64,000 bases of DNA from JBDIAG01 sp963835085 (GCA_963835085.1 CAWIED010000001.1:3553948-3617947); one strand, 5' to 3'; shown: positions 8,664 to 17,950, counted from the stretch's first letter. Notes: generated by a model from the sequence alone, not told the origin. Made by a program: numbers and translations.

Positions 8664-9116
8664 ATGGACACCACCACCCCATCGCGAACGTTCCCGTCCT
8701 CCGAGCTCAGTCGACACAGTGCACGCGTATTCGCCGCGGCGGAGGACCATCCCGTAGATGTGACGCGTCGCGACGGCGAGGATCTCGTTCTCATGTCCAA
8801 GCGGGAAGCGGACGCTCGCGAACAGCTCCTTCACTTGGCGGCGCAGCTTATCGCGGTCACAACGGACGACCGGGGAACGCTCTCCGATCGGATGGCGAAC
8901 GCCTTTCCCTGGATGCTTGCGCTGAATGATGACGACCGAGCGCTGTGCGCGCACGATCTTGTCGACGCGGCCCGCGCCTCGTTCGCGACGGAGCAGGCCC
9001 ACCTGGCGGCAGCTGAAATGACCTCATGGCGCGAGACCGCTGCGGCGATCGCCGCAGGTCTTGGGGGTGTTCCCGACCCCTGGCTTGACGAGAATATTCG
9101 CGTGGAACGCCCGTAA
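8664..9116 (+). CDS. Phd/YefM-like antitoxin with extended C terminus
   Basis: 150 residues. The first 55 or so (SSELSRHSARVFAAAEDHP, then VTRRDGEDLVLMS) match the prevent-host-death antitoxin fold, which dimerises and binds DNA. Family members are usually near 85 residues; the remaining 90 here are mostly helical-looking and end in GGVPDPWLDENI, and I do not recognise this part. A perfect palindrome lies just upstream, and a 69-residue ORF starts two bases after the stop. Together these suggest a type II toxin-antitoxin module. The fold assignment is good; the toxin identity is not. Confidence 0.7.
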   Translation: MDTTTPSRTFPSSELSRHSARVFAAAEDHPVDVTRRDGEDLVLMSKREADAREQLLHLAAQLIAVTTDDRGTLSDRMANAFPWMLALNDDDRALCAHDLVDAARASFATEQAHLAAAEMTSWRETAAAIAAGLGGVPDPWLDENIRVERP

Positions 9117-9118
9117 CG

Positions 9119-9328
9119 GTGGCGAAGAACCTCAATCCGCTCCAGACCACTCCGACGAACTATCGGCTAAGAGGCAAGCTCAGCAACGTCAGCCGTGGGC
9201 AGGTATCGCACGAGCGATGGCAGGACAAGCCAACGGCGCAGGGCGATGCGCGTATCTGGTTCTACGTCGAAGGCCAGGTCGTATTTCTCGAACAAGTGCC
9301 CACGCACCATCCGAATGCGACGAAGTAG
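9119..9328 (+). CDS. Small protein coupled to the Phd-like antitoxin, putative toxin
   Basis: 69 residues from GTG 9119, two bases after the antitoxin stop, so it is almost certainly co-translated. The C-terminal half (RIWFYVEGQVVFLEQV followed by THHPNATK) resembles the last strands and basic tail of RelE/ParE-like ribonuclease toxins, but the protein is shorter than most of them and I cannot point to catalytic residues with certainty. The toxin role is inferred from the gene pair. Confidence 0.5.
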   Translation: MAKNLNPLQTTPTNYRLRGKLSNVSRGQVSHERWQDKPTAQGDARIWFYVEGQVVFLEQVPTHHPNATK

Positions 9329-9345
9329 GAAAGTAGCCGGACCCT

Positions 9346-10281
9346 TCAGTTGTTCTCCGCCAGACCCGAGCGCCAGTCGTGGCCCCTGACATCGGCCGCC
9401 GCACTGAGCACGTCGGCGAGCAGCTCTTCATCGATCGGAGTGCTGGCGGCCTCGATCGCCGCCTGCAGATGGTGCGGGCTGCGGGTGCCCACTACCGTCG
9501 TGGCGCCGCCACCGCGCTGGATGGCGTACTGGTTGGCCAGGAAGGCGACGTCGACCCCACGCTCGGCGCACAGCCGCACCACCCGCCGGGATGCCTCCTT
9601 GATCGCGTCGGTGGCCGGGTGCCAGTCCCAACTACGGGGACCGCTGGGCGTCAACAGGCCGAGCACGACGGCAGCCGCGTTGCAGACGCCGACCCCGCGC
9701 TCGTCGGCCAGCGGCAGCAACTCGCTCTGCAGGCAGCCGTCGAGCAGGGTGCCGTGGGAGTAGCTGAGCACCACGTCGGCCTCGGTCTCCGCGATCACCC
9801 GGCGCAACGTGGCCACGGGGTAGCCGCTGGCTCCGATGAACCGGCACTTGCCTTCTGCCCGAAGGCGTTCGAGCTCGGCGAACGAGTCGTGCAGCACGGG
9901 ATCGAGGGGCACGAACTCGATGTCGTGCACGAGGAAGACGTCTACATAGTCGGTGCGCAGCAGCCGCAGGCTCTGCTCCAGGCTGGCCCGCAGCCTGGCC
10001 GGGGAGAAGTCGAAGTCGTCGTCCCCGAACCGGCCCGCCTTGGTCATCACCGCCACCTCGTGCCGGCGCCCGGCCAGCGCCCGACCCAGCCGGTCTTCGG
10101 CCTTGCCGGCGCCGTAGTAGACCGAGGAGTCGAAAAGGGTGACGCCCGCGTCCAGCGCCTGGTGCACGGTGGCGATTCCAGCTTCGAGGTCGACCTCGCC
10201 GAAGAGACCGCCCAGCGGCGCGGTGCCCAGCGACACCGTGGACACCTGCAAGCCGGTGCGGCCCAGCCCGCGGTACTGCAT
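9346..10281 (-). CDS. Aldo/keto reductase family oxidoreductase
   Basis: 311 residues from ATG 10281, which forms a TGATG overlap with the upstream gene; a GTG four codons earlier is an alternative. The catalytic tetrad is visible as D51, Y56 (DSSVYYG), K81 (MTKAG) and H119 (LVHD). The protein resembles the group containing L-galactose and D-threo-aldose/L-fucose dehydrogenases, which oxidise free sugars with NAD(P). Together with the Gfo/Idh/MocA protein upstream it may form a small sugar-oxidising operon. The substrate is unknown. Confidence 0.85.
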   Translation of the reverse strand: MQYRGLGRTGLQVSTVSLGTAPLGGLFGEVDLEAGIATVHQALDAGVTLFDSSVYYGAGKAEDRLGRALAGRRHEVAVMTKAGRFGDDDFDFSPARLRASLEQSLRLLRTDYVDVFLVHDIEFVPLDPVLHDSFAELERLRAEGKCRFIGASGYPVATLRRVIAETEADVVLSYSHGTLLDGCLQSELLPLADERGVGVCNAAAVVLGLLTPSGPRSWDWHPATDAIKEASRRVVRLCAERGVDVAFLANQYAIQRGGGATTVVGTRSPHHLQAAIEAASTPIDEELLADVLSAAADVRGHDWRSGLAENN

Positions 10282-11312
10282 CAGCTCTGGCACCCGGACG
10301 ACTGCACCTCACGGTCAAGGGCGCTCGGACGAGCCGGCAGACCTGCGGCGGCGTAGACGGCCTCGATCGCAGCCGCCTGCTCGCTCGCGTCGTCATAGGG
10401 CAGCGGCACCCCATCGCGCACGGCAGCGGCGAAGCTCTCCAGCTGATACACGTACGACGACCGGGTGCCGTGATGCTCCTCGTGTTCGGTGCCGTCGGAG
10501 TCCGTCCAGAGCAAGGCGTCGTCCACATGGGGTAGCGGAAAGTTCGGCAGGTGGATCCGTCCCCGGCTGCCCACGACCGTCAGCGAGAAGTCGCGCACAT
10601 CGGCATCCATCGACCCGCCGATGTCAGCGGTCGCGCCACTCGGGTAGGCCAGCCGGGCCGAGACGCGAGAGTCCACGCGCGGGTCGGCCGAGGATCCCGT
10701 GGCCTGTGCCGAGACGACCGTGGGCTCCCCGCCGGCGAACCGCCCGAGCTGGCGGGCGCAGTGCAGGGCGTAGCAGCCCACGTCCATGAGCGCGCCGCCG
10801 GCCAGGTCGAACGACCAGCGTGGGTCGTCGTCAGCTGGCGCGGGCATGTCCATGGGGGCCCTCACGTGTCGCAGATCTCCGATAACACCTGATCCAACCA
10901 GTTCGATCAGGCGGCTGAAGTTGGGATGAAACGGGTAGTGAAAGGCTTCGACAACGACCCGCTGGGCCGACCGGCCCGCAGCCACGACCACGCCCGCATC
11001 GCGCGCGGTGGACTCGAACGGCTTCTCGCTCAACACGTGCTTGCCCGCCTCGATCGCGCGCAGATTCCACAGCCCGTGCAGCGAGTTGGGCAACGGGTTG
11101 TAGATCGCCTCTACCTCGGGATCGGCGAGCACCGCCTCGTAGCTGTCGAGCACTCGCTCCACGCCGTGGTCGTCGGCCCACTGCTGGGCACGATCGCGGT
11201 TGCGGGCGGCGACCGCGACCAGACGATGACCGGTGACCGCCGCCGGGCTGACCAGGCTCAATTCCCCGATCCGGGAAGCGCCGAGAATGCCGATTCGCAA
11301 GGGTTCTGCCAT
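10281..11312 (-). CDS. Gfo/Idh/MocA family oxidoreductase
   Basis: 343 residues. The N-terminal Rossmann motif GILGASRIG (8-16) binds NAD(P), and SEKPF (95-99) carries the conserved EKP lysine of the family. The C-terminal alpha/beta domain includes GGALMDVGCYALHCAR, also typical of the group. These enzymes oxidise or reduce sugars, inositols or related alcohols. It is followed, with overlapping stop and start, by an aldo/keto reductase, so the two may act in one pathway. Substrate not predictable. Confidence 0.87.
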   Translation of the reverse strand: MAEPLRIGILGASRIGELSLVSPAAVTGHRLVAVAARNRDRAQQWADDHGVERVLDSYEAVLADPEVEAIYNPLPNSLHGLWNLRAIEAGKHVLSEKPFESTARDAGVVVAAGRSAQRVVVEAFHYPFHPNFSRLIELVGSGVIGDLRHVRAPMDMPAPADDDPRWSFDLAGGALMDVGCYALHCARQLGRFAGGEPTVVSAQATGSSADPRVDSRVSARLAYPSGATADIGGSMDADVRDFSLTVVGSRGRIHLPNFPLPHVDDALLWTDSDGTEHEEHHGTRSSYVYQLESFAAAVRDGVPLPYDDASEQAAAIEAVYAAAGLPARPSALDREVQSSGCQS

Positions 11313-11425
11313 GACCGCAGATTATCCCGTCAGTGTCGGGCAGGCATGAGCCCGGGCGAAAGGCGGCCGAGAGCACCGCGCTCGCTCCGCTGGCTGCGCC
11401 CTCGGGTCTCCTAGACACTGGACGG

Positions 11426-12220
11426 GTGCCCGAAGGTGACAGCGTGCGACGGACCGCGCGACGCCTCGACGCAGCCCTGGCCGGCTCTGTGCTGGTGCGG
11501 GCCGAGTTGCGTTGGCCGTCGTTGGGCGGCGTCGACCTTCGCGATCGGCAGGTGCTGCACACGGCCTCCGTCGGCAAGCACCTGCTGACCCGGTTGGGGG
11601 CTACCGCGTCGAGGCCGGCGCTCACCCTGCACTCCCACCTTCGCATGGACGGGTCGTGGCGCACCTGGCGCAGCGGTGCGCACACTCCCGCCGGGCCACG
11701 CAGCGCCGTGCGCGCCGTGCTGGCGAATGCCGACTGGGTGGCGGTGGGGTTGCAGCTGGGAATGCTCGACCTGGTGCCGACGTCGGCCGAACACCAGCTG
11801 GTCGGCCATCTCGGCCCCGACGTCCTGGGCACCGGCTGGGACCCCGACGAGGCCATGCGCCGGCTGGCGAGCGAACCTGCGCGCAACGTGGGGGCAGCGC
11901 TGCTCGACCAGCGCCTACTTGCCGGCCTGGGCACCTACTGGGTGTCGGAGAGCCTTTTCCTGCAAGGGATTTCGCCCCGGTCGACGGTTGCCCAGGCCGA
12001 CGGCCTGAGTCGGCTCGTGGCCCGCTTGCCTCTCCTGCTCGGTGCAGAACGCCGCCCGGAGCCGGCCGTCTACGGACGGGCGGCCAAGGGTTGCCGCCGG
12101 TGCGGTACTCCCGTCCGGACGATCTCCGTGGGCGTGGCGCCCCAGGCGCGTGTGCTGCACTACTGCCCGCGGTGCCAGGCGGATCGACCGGGCTCCGAGC
12201 TCAGTCGGGACGACGGCTGA
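11426..12220 (+). CDS. Fpg/Nei family DNA glycosylase (Nei2-like)
   Basis: 264 residues from GTG 11426; this start puts P2 and E3 (PEGDSV) at the N terminus, which is required for catalysis because the proline amine attacks the damaged base. Longer in-frame starts would bury these residues. A C-terminal C4 zinc finger is visible near residues 224-250 (CRRCGT and YCPRCQ). PEGD rather than PELPE places it with the endonuclease VIII-like enzymes that remove oxidised pyrimidines. A second family member lies at 45.3-46.2 kb. Confidence 0.88.
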   Translation: MPEGDSVRRTARRLDAALAGSVLVRAELRWPSLGGVDLRDRQVLHTASVGKHLLTRLGATASRPALTLHSHLRMDGSWRTWRSGAHTPAGPRSAVRAVLANADWVAVGLQLGMLDLVPTSAEHQLVGHLGPDVLGTGWDPDEAMRRLASEPARNVGAALLDQRLLAGLGTYWVSESLFLQGISPRSTVAQADGLSRLVARLPLLLGAERRPEPAVYGRAAKGCRRCGTPVRTISVGVAPQARVLHYCPRCQADRPGSELSRDDG

Positions 12221-12386
12221 TCCGGGGCAGCTGTGACGTGCGGGCCGGCCGGCGGCTCAGCAGACCCATCATCCGGCGCCGGGGAAGGTCGGCGACGTCG
12301 TCATCGAACCCCGTGGCGGCCAGGGTGTCGAGATAGCTCGATTCGTACGGAAAGACGTTGGAGCGCCAGGGCTGACGAGGGGTCAT
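12201..12386 (-). CDS. Hypothetical protein, 61 residues
   Basis: Short ORF beginning at ATG 12386 with a strong AGGAGG ribosome site six bases upstream, which is the main reason to accept it. The product (MTPRQPWRSNVFPYESSYLD at its start) is basic in its C-terminal half, has no membrane segment, and I do not recognise it. It converges on the Nei-like gene with a 20-base overlap of the two 3' ends. Confidence 0.5.
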   Translation of the reverse strand: MTPRQPWRSNVFPYESSYLDTLAATGFDDDVADLPRRRMMGLLSRRPARTSQLPRISRRPD

Positions 12387-12528
12387 GATGCCTCCTGCTG
12401 AGGTGTGTGGTCGTCTCAATCAGCACAACGCAGAGCAGGCGTCGATGACACCGGGCTTCATCACGTTGCCACCAACCACGCCCCGCTCACACACGCGATC
12501 CACACCTCGGCGCGGATCTCCAGGCAGG

Positions 12529-13803
12529 TCAGCCGACGAAGGGCAGCACCTCGAGCCCACCGAGGTAAGGCTGCAGGGCCGCCGGCACCCGCACGGAGCC
12601 GTCGGGCAACTGGTGGTTCTCGAGCAGCGCGACGATCCAGCGGGTGGTGGCCAGAGTGCCGTTGAGGGTAGCCGCGGTCTGGCTCGCACCAGACTCGTCG
12701 CGGTAGCGGATCTGCAGCCGGCGGGCTTGGAACGTGGTGCAGTTGGAGGTCGACGTCAGCTCGAGATAACGCTGCTGAGAAGGCAGCCACGCCTCGCAGT
12801 CGAACTTGCGCGCTGCGGACGAACCGAGGTCGCCGGCAGCCACGTCAATCACCCGGTAGGGCAGTTCCATTGCCGAGATCATCTCTTCTTCCCAGGCCAG
12901 CAGCCGCTGATGTTCGGCCTCAGCGTCGGCGGGGTCGGTGTAGACGAACATCTCCACCTTGTGGAACTGGTGGACGCGGATGATGCCGCGGGTGTCTTTG
13001 CCGTAGGAGCCGGCTTCGCGCCGGTAGCAGGCCGACCAGCCGGCGTAGCGCCGCGGGCCGTCTGTGAGGTCGATGATCTCGGCACTGTGGTAGCCCGCCA
13101 GGGCCACCTCGGAGGTGCCGACGAGGTACAGGTCATCAGCCTCAAGACGGTAGACCTCGGCGGCGTGCGCGCCCAGGAAACCGGTGCCCGCCATGATCTC
13201 GGGCCGTACCAAAGTGGGTGTGATGACGGGGGTGAACCCGGCAGCGACCGCCTTGTCCATCGCGAGGTTGAGCAGGGCCAGCTCCAGCCGAGCGCCCACA
13301 CCGGTGAGGAAGTAGAACCGGGCACCCGACACCTTGGCACCGCGCTGCACGTCGATGGCACGCAGCCCCTCGCCCAGCTCGAGATGGTCGCGTACGCGCA
13401 CCCCTTCAGCCTCGAAATCCCGTGGTGTGCCAACCTCTTTCAGCACTGCGAAGTCTTGCTCGCCGCCCACGGGTACCCCGGGGATCACCACGTTGGGCAC
13501 GGTGAACAACAACTCGTCGAGGCGGGCCTGGGTGGCGTCCATCTCGGCTTGAGCGGCCTTGACCCTGCTCGACAGCTGCTTGGTGGCGGCTACGAGGGCC
13601 GCCTTCTCCTCGCCCTTGGCGGCGGCCACCTTTTTGCCGGCGTCCTTCTGCTCCGCACGCAGAGCCTCGAACTCGGCGATCGATGCGCGCCGCGCCGACT
13701 CGGCTGCCAGCAATGCGTCGACCACCGCCGGGTCTTCGCCACGGGCGGCCTGGCTGATGCGGATGCTGTCGGGGTTCTCACGGAGAAGGCGCAGGTCGAT
13801 CAC
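12529..13803 (-). CDS. serS: Seryl-tRNA synthetase
   Basis: 424 residues, the normal length. The N-terminal region (about 30-105) is alanine/lysine-rich and forms the long helical arm that contacts the tRNA variable loop. Class II motif 2 is seen as ACYRREAGSYGKDTRG with VHQFHKVEMF after it, and motif 3 near residue 385 as NGTLATTRWIVALLENHQ. The enzyme charges tRNA-Ser with serine. It stands alone on the minus strand, divergent from the MFS gene. Confidence 0.97.
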   Translation of the reverse strand: MIDLRLLRENPDSIRISQAARGEDPAVVDALLAAESARRASIAEFEALRAEQKDAGKKVAAAKGEEKAALVAATKQLSSRVKAAQAEMDATQARLDELLFTVPNVVIPGVPVGGEQDFAVLKEVGTPRDFEAEGVRVRDHLELGEGLRAIDVQRGAKVSGARFYFLTGVGARLELALLNLAMDKAVAAGFTPVITPTLVRPEIMAGTGFLGAHAAEVYRLEADDLYLVGTSEVALAGYHSAEIIDLTDGPRRYAGWSACYRREAGSYGKDTRGIIRVHQFHKVEMFVYTDPADAEAEHQRLLAWEEEMISAMELPYRVIDVAAGDLGSSAARKFDCEAWLPSQQRYLELTSTSNCTTFQARRLQIRYRDESGASQTAATLNGTLATTRWIVALLENHQLPDGSVRVPAALQPYLGGLEVLPFVG

Positions 13804-13911
13804 CCGGCAAGGCTACCCAGCCTCCCGGGGACGGTTCGAACGACTTGCCACCATGCGCGCGGCTGCTACGTTTGATTGGGCATCCGGGATCAGCCGGTCC
13901 GGCGGGTCTTA

Positions 13912-13947
13912 TGCATTCCAGCAGGCCTGTGCATTCCAGCAAACGTG
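13912..13947 (+). repeat. Two 18-base direct repeats upstream of the MFS gene
   Basis: Two adjacent 18-base units share TGCATTCCAGCA at their starts (13912 and 13930). An inverted relative, CTGCTGGAAT, lies at 14021-14030, five bases before the MFS start at 14035. The arrangement sits in the serS-MFS divergent gap. It could be operator half-sites or part of short leader ORFs (see findings). Confidence 0.45.
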
Positions 13948-14034
13948 TGCCAGCAAACTGGTGCCCGCGCCGGGGGCGCGTGTGAATCTTCGAGTCGGGC
14001 AGGGGGACGTGTCCTTCGTGCTGCTGGAATAGCT

Positions 14035-15228
14035 GTGCCCCGCTCAAGCGCCTCGTCCCTGTCGCTGTTGGTCTCGGCGGCGGGCTGGACCTATCTCGTG
14101 ACGTCGTTCGTCGCACGCTTGCCCGCCGCGATGCTGCCGCTGGGACTGTTGCTCTTCGAGCAGCGGCTGACGGGCTCCTTCGCTGTCGGCAGCCTCGTGC
14201 TGGCCGGCCTGAGCGTGGGTGGGGCCTGCGGCGGCCCAGCGGTGGGCGCCCTGGCAGATCGCTGGGGGCCTCGCCGGACTCTCTTCTGCCTGACTCTCCT
14301 CTCGGCAGCGCTCCTGTCGTTGCTGCTGTGGTCGTCAGGGGTGGCCGCTGCCAGGTCGCACGCTGTCACGATGGTCGCGTTGGCCGCCCTGCTCGGCGCG
14401 TCGAACGGCCAGGTGGGAGCCCTGTCCCGTGCCCGCTGGTCGGCGCGGTTCGCCGGTAGCCGTGACCGGCACTGGCAGGTCTCGACCGCCATGGCCTACG
14501 AGGGTGCGATGGACGAAGTGTCGTTCGTGGTGGGACCTGCGGTCGTGGCCAGCCTCGTCGGCTGGATGGCGCCGGTGCGCGCCCTGGGTCTGGTGCTTGC
14601 TCTGCTCGTCGTCGGCCAGCTGGTGTTCTCGCGGTTTCTGTCGCGGACACCGCAGGCCCATCGCTCGGCGGGGCGCTTTGAGACCTCCTTGCCGGTGCTG
14701 ATGGTCTGGCTGGCGGTGGGAGTCTGCGTCGGGGCGGTGTTCGGCTCGGTGCAGACCGGTGTGGCTGGACGGCTCACCGCTTCCGGTCAGGCCGGTTTGA
14801 TCGGCTTCGTGTATGCCGGAGTGGGATTGGGCAGCGCGGTCTCGGGCATCGTCGTCGCGCATCTGGCATTGGGGTCCTTGGTGCAGCGGGCGGCGATCGG
14901 GGGTCTGGGCGTGGCGTTGAGCGCGGCACTGTTCGCCTTCTGGTCGGGCGCAGCGAGCAACACCGGGATCTGCCTGCTCGTGGGGGTGTTCGTGGCACCC
15001 ATGCTGGTCACCAGCTATACGGCCGTGGAGAGACTGGGCTCAGCAGGTTCCACGTGGAACCTCACACTGCTGGCAACCGCGACCGTTGTGGGCGTTGCCG
15101 TTGGCGCCATGGGGGCGGGTTTTGCGGTCGATCTGACGTCTCCCACCGTTGCACTGCTCATTCCGTGCGGGGCCGGTGTCCTCGCGGCAGGGGCGGTCGC
15201 CACGTTGGGTTGGCGGCGAGGTCTCTAG
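14035..15228 (+). CDS. MFS transporter
   Basis: 397 residues from GTG 14035; the frame is open upstream to 13876 but that part is polar, repeat-containing and lies in the regulatory gap. About twelve hydrophobic segments are visible, with a typical loop-2 motif (GALADRWGPRRTLF). The family covers drug and metabolite export by proton antiport; no substrate can be assigned. No partner gene is adjacent. Confidence 0.8.
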   Translation: MPRSSASSLSLLVSAAGWTYLVTSFVARLPAAMLPLGLLLFEQRLTGSFAVGSLVLAGLSVGGACGGPAVGALADRWGPRRTLFCLTLLSAALLSLLLWSSGVAAARSHAVTMVALAALLGASNGQVGALSRARWSARFAGSRDRHWQVSTAMAYEGAMDEVSFVVGPAVVASLVGWMAPVRALGLVLALLVVGQLVFSRFLSRTPQAHRSAGRFETSLPVLMVWLAVGVCVGAVFGSVQTGVAGRLTASGQAGLIGFVYAGVGLGSAVSGIVVAHLALGSLVQRAAIGGLGVALSAALFAFWSGAASNTGICLLVGVFVAPMLVTSYTAVERLGSAGSTWNLTLLATATVVGVAVGAMGAGFAVDLTSPTVALLIPCGAGVLAAGAVATLGWRRGL

Positions 15229-15324
15229 CAGGCTCGCCGCCCAGTGGCATTTCTGGGCCGAAATATGCTCAACCGGCGTGCACGGGCATCCGCGTGAGCA
15301 GGCAGGCACGACTACGGTTCGTGC

Positions 15325-16380
15325 ATGGACAACCCGGCCCTCTATGTGGTGCCCCTCGCCGCAGCGGTTCTGCTCGTCTTCACCCTCGTCCGCAGCCCGG
15401 GGGCTGTCTCGTTCGGCCGAGGGCCGTCGGGGGCTCCCGAGCCGATCACCACCGATCCCTCGCAGCGTCCACGGGCGGCGGTCGTATTCAACCCGAGCAA
15501 GTTCGTTGACGCTGAAGAGGCCAAAGCGATCATTGCGCGTGAATGCCAAGCACACGGCTGGAACGACCCTCTAATCCTCGAGACCACACCCGACGACACA
15601 GGCATCTCCCAGACGTTGCAGGCGCTGGAGGCCGACGTCGACCTCGTCATCGCCTGTGGCGGCGACGGCACCGTTCGGGCAGTCGCGCAGGAGTTGTCCC
15701 GCACGGACATGACTATGGGCTTGTTGCCGGTGGGCACCGGAAATCTGCTCGCACTCAATCTCGATCTGCCCAACACAGACCTGGCGGGAGCGATCGCTGT
15801 CGCCCTGACAGGTGATGACCGGACGATCGATGTGGGCTGGATCCAACTCGACCACGGCGACGAGCAGGCCTTCGTCGTGATGGCGGGAGTCGGCTTCGAT
15901 GCCGAGCTCATGGCTATTGCCAAGCCCCGGCTGAAGTCCCGGATGGGGCCGGTCGCCTACGTGCTAGCGGGCTTGCGGCGTCTCATCGGACCCCGACAGC
16001 GGGTGCGGATGCAGATCGACGACCTTCCCACCGTCAACCAGATGGTGCGCTCGGTGATCATCGGCAACTGTGGGCGACTGCATGCCGGCATCGCGTTGAT
16101 GCCCGGGGCGAAGATCGACGACGGTCGTCTCGATGCTCTGCTGCTCTCGCCCAAGGGCATCATGGGTTGGGCCAGCGTGGTGGTGGCGATCGTGACGCGC
16201 AGGAACCGAGACCACCGACTTGTCGAACACGTTCAAGGCGAACAGGTGTCGTTGCTGGCATCAGGACCACTGACGGCGCAGCTCGACGGAGACCCCGTGG
16301 GCAAGGTTCGGCGGGCCCAGGTCCGGGTCGCACCCAAGGCGCTGACCGTCCGGGTGCCCCCTGCGCCTGCGACCTCCTAA
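15325..16380 (+). CDS. Diacylglycerol kinase-family lipid kinase
   Basis: 351 residues. An N-terminal membrane anchor (about 6-22) precedes the DAGK catalytic domain with its nucleotide-binding GGDGTVR (112-118) and PVGTGNLLA (135-143). The domain continues to the end with the usual DGRLDALLLSP segment. Members phosphorylate diacylglycerol, sphingoid bases or other lipids at the membrane. The exact lipid is unknown. The gene converges on the HNH protein gene. Confidence 0.85.
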   Translation: MDNPALYVVPLAAAVLLVFTLVRSPGAVSFGRGPSGAPEPITTDPSQRPRAAVVFNPSKFVDAEEAKAIIARECQAHGWNDPLILETTPDDTGISQTLQALEADVDLVIACGGDGTVRAVAQELSRTDMTMGLLPVGTGNLLALNLDLPNTDLAGAIAVALTGDDRTIDVGWIQLDHGDEQAFVVMAGVGFDAELMAIAKPRLKSRMGPVAYVLAGLRRLIGPRQRVRMQIDDLPTVNQMVRSVIIGNCGRLHAGIALMPGAKIDDGRLDALLLSPKGIMGWASVVVAIVTRRNRDHRLVEHVQGEQVSLLASGPLTAQLDGDPVGKVRRAQVRVAPKALTVRVPPAPATS

Positions 16381-16387
16381 CCCGCTC

Positions 16388-17950
16388 CTAACCCCGCTCC
16401 GAAGCAACTGGGTCGGTCTCGGGAAGCAGGAGTCGAGGCGTACGGGAACGATAGACGTGCCCTGTGGGGGTGATGAGCTGGACCTCGGAGGGTGCTCCGG
16501 GCGGGTCGGCAGGATTGCGGTGGAGTCGGGCCCTGAAGCCCGGTGCCTCTTTGGTGTAGTTGCAGTATTCGCACCTGCCACGCCCTTCGTCGTAGCTGGT
16601 GTAGGCACCGTTCGCGTGACCGGTGGTGTGATCGACGTGCCGGATCGGCGCTCCGCAGCCAGGAGTGGTGCACCGTTGGTCGCGGGCGATGATGAGGTCG
16701 CGCAGACCATTGGTGAACGCACGCGAGCGTTGCTCGCGGCCGACAAGTTGCCCATTGGGGTTGGTGTAGAGCCGACGTAGCCGGATCTTGGTGTCTGGGT
16801 CGGCGACGAGGTCACGGGCCAGCCAGGCGGGCAGCGGCTCGCCGTTCAGCAGCGCTGGAGTGGTTCCACCGCTGAACAAAGCGATATCGGACATCACCAG
16901 CTGCAGTTCGATGGGTGGGCGGTCCTTGGGTCCGGTGTCGGGCCGGGGAAGATCTGCCTCGGGCGGATGGGCGGTGCCGTAGCCCGGCAGTACGTCGCCG
17001 GGGCGATGCGCCCGCGGTCGAGGTGGCGGGCGGTCGCCGCGGGGGTCGAGATCGCCTTCGTGGCTCGCGGGTTGCTCGGCATCGCGGGTACGGCGATCGT
17101 CTGTGTCATATCTGGGATCGAGATCGACATCTGGATCGGGATCGGGAGCCACACGTGCTGCGACGTGCTGGCTGGCGCGGTGGCCGGTGAGGTGTTCTAC
17201 GAGCGAGTCGGCCATGATCTGCCCGCGGCTGCGGGCATCGCCTGCGGCCCGGGCGGCAGCGGCCGTTTTGGTGAGGACGGCCATGACGGCGGCGACGTCT
17301 TCGACCGGCAAGAGAGCGGTGAGGTAGCCCATGGTGTCGGGGGCGGGCCGGGCGGTGACGCACCGGTCGGCGCGAGCCTTGCGGATGCGACGTACATGGT
17401 TGGCCGGATCGATCTGGTAGCCGAGCGCGCGGGCATAGGCGAGAAGTGCTCTGTCAGAGAGCTCGCCGAACCGGTCTGCGAGGGCGGCGTCGACGTGGGC
17501 GCGATCGCTCGCCGCCAGGGTTGCCGTCTCTTGGACCAGGAGGATGGCGAGGCGTTCGTTGATCTTGCCTGTCTCCAAAGCGTTGAGAGTGCAGGGCATT
17601 TCGCGGCACAACGCCAGGGCCGTCCCGTGCAGGGCAGTGCCCCAAGAGGGTGGCACACGACGGGCCAGGGCGATCTGGGTAGCGATGCCGACGCCGAGCT
17701 GTTCGCGGGGAACACCGGCCGCGACCTGGTGGGCGCGATGAGAGTCGTGAAAGGCCGTGGTGAGACGGGCCAGCGCGGCGCTGGTAGCCCGCAGGAGGGT
17801 CTCGAGCTCAGTGATCTGGTCGATGCGTTCAGCGTCCCCGTCCGGCGCCCCGGCGGCATCAATTGCCAGCGCGGTGAGGACGTGGCGTAGATCCCGCACC
17901 TGCACTGAACGCGCCGGAGGGAATCCACAGGAGGAGACGGCATCGGTCAT
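16388..17950 (-). CDS. DUF222/13E12-type protein with C-terminal HNH endonuclease domain
   Basis: 520 residues. The N-terminal 250 residues are helical and match the DUF222 region of actinobacterial 13E12-repeat proteins. A linker follows that is rich in Asp, Pro and His (PDPDPDVDLDPRYD). Residues 427-466 hold an HNH fold: CTTPGC, HVDHTTGH and CEYCNY supply zinc and metal ligands. Such proteins are found in many copies in actinobacterial genomes, often beside mobile DNA, and one lies next to an IS here. A nuclease role is likely from the motif; the biological target is not known. Confidence 0.85.
   Translation of the reverse strand: MTDAVSSCGFPPARSVQVRDLRHVLTALAIDAAGAPDGDAERIDQITELETLLRATSAALARLTTAFHDSHRAHQVAAGVPREQLGVGIATQIALARRVPPSWGTALHGTALALCREMPCTLNALETGKINERLAILLVQETATLAASDRAHVDAALADRFGELSDRALLAYARALGYQIDPANHVRRIRKARADRCVTARPAPDTMGYLTALLPVEDVAAVMAVLTKTAAAARAAGDARSRGQIMADSLVEHLTGHRASQHVAARVAPDPDPDVDLDPRYDTDDRRTRDAEQPASHEGDLDPRGDRPPPRPRAHRPGDVLPGYGTAHPPEADLPRPDTGPKDRPPIELQLVMSDIALFSGGTTPALLNGEPLPAWLARDLVADPDTKIRLRRLYTNPNGQLVGREQRSRAFTNGLRDLIIARDQRCTTPGCGAPIRHVDHTTGHANGAYTSYDEGRGRCEYCNYTKEAPGFRARLHRNPADPPGAPSEVQLITPTGHVYRSRTPRLLLPETDPVASERG

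Noticed and set aside
12385..13875. Plus-strand open frame of 496 codons
   Set aside because: It is antisense to serS; the product is low-complexity and has no family features. High GC gives long antisense frames throughout this window.
15239..15258. Terminator after the MFS gene
   Set aside because: GCCCAG/CTGGGC makes only a six-pair stem without a T tract; too weak to list as a feature.
16224..16240. LexA/SOS box (TCGAACACGTTC)
   Set aside because: Spacing between the half-sites is too short for the actinobacterial SOS box and it lies inside the lipid kinase gene.
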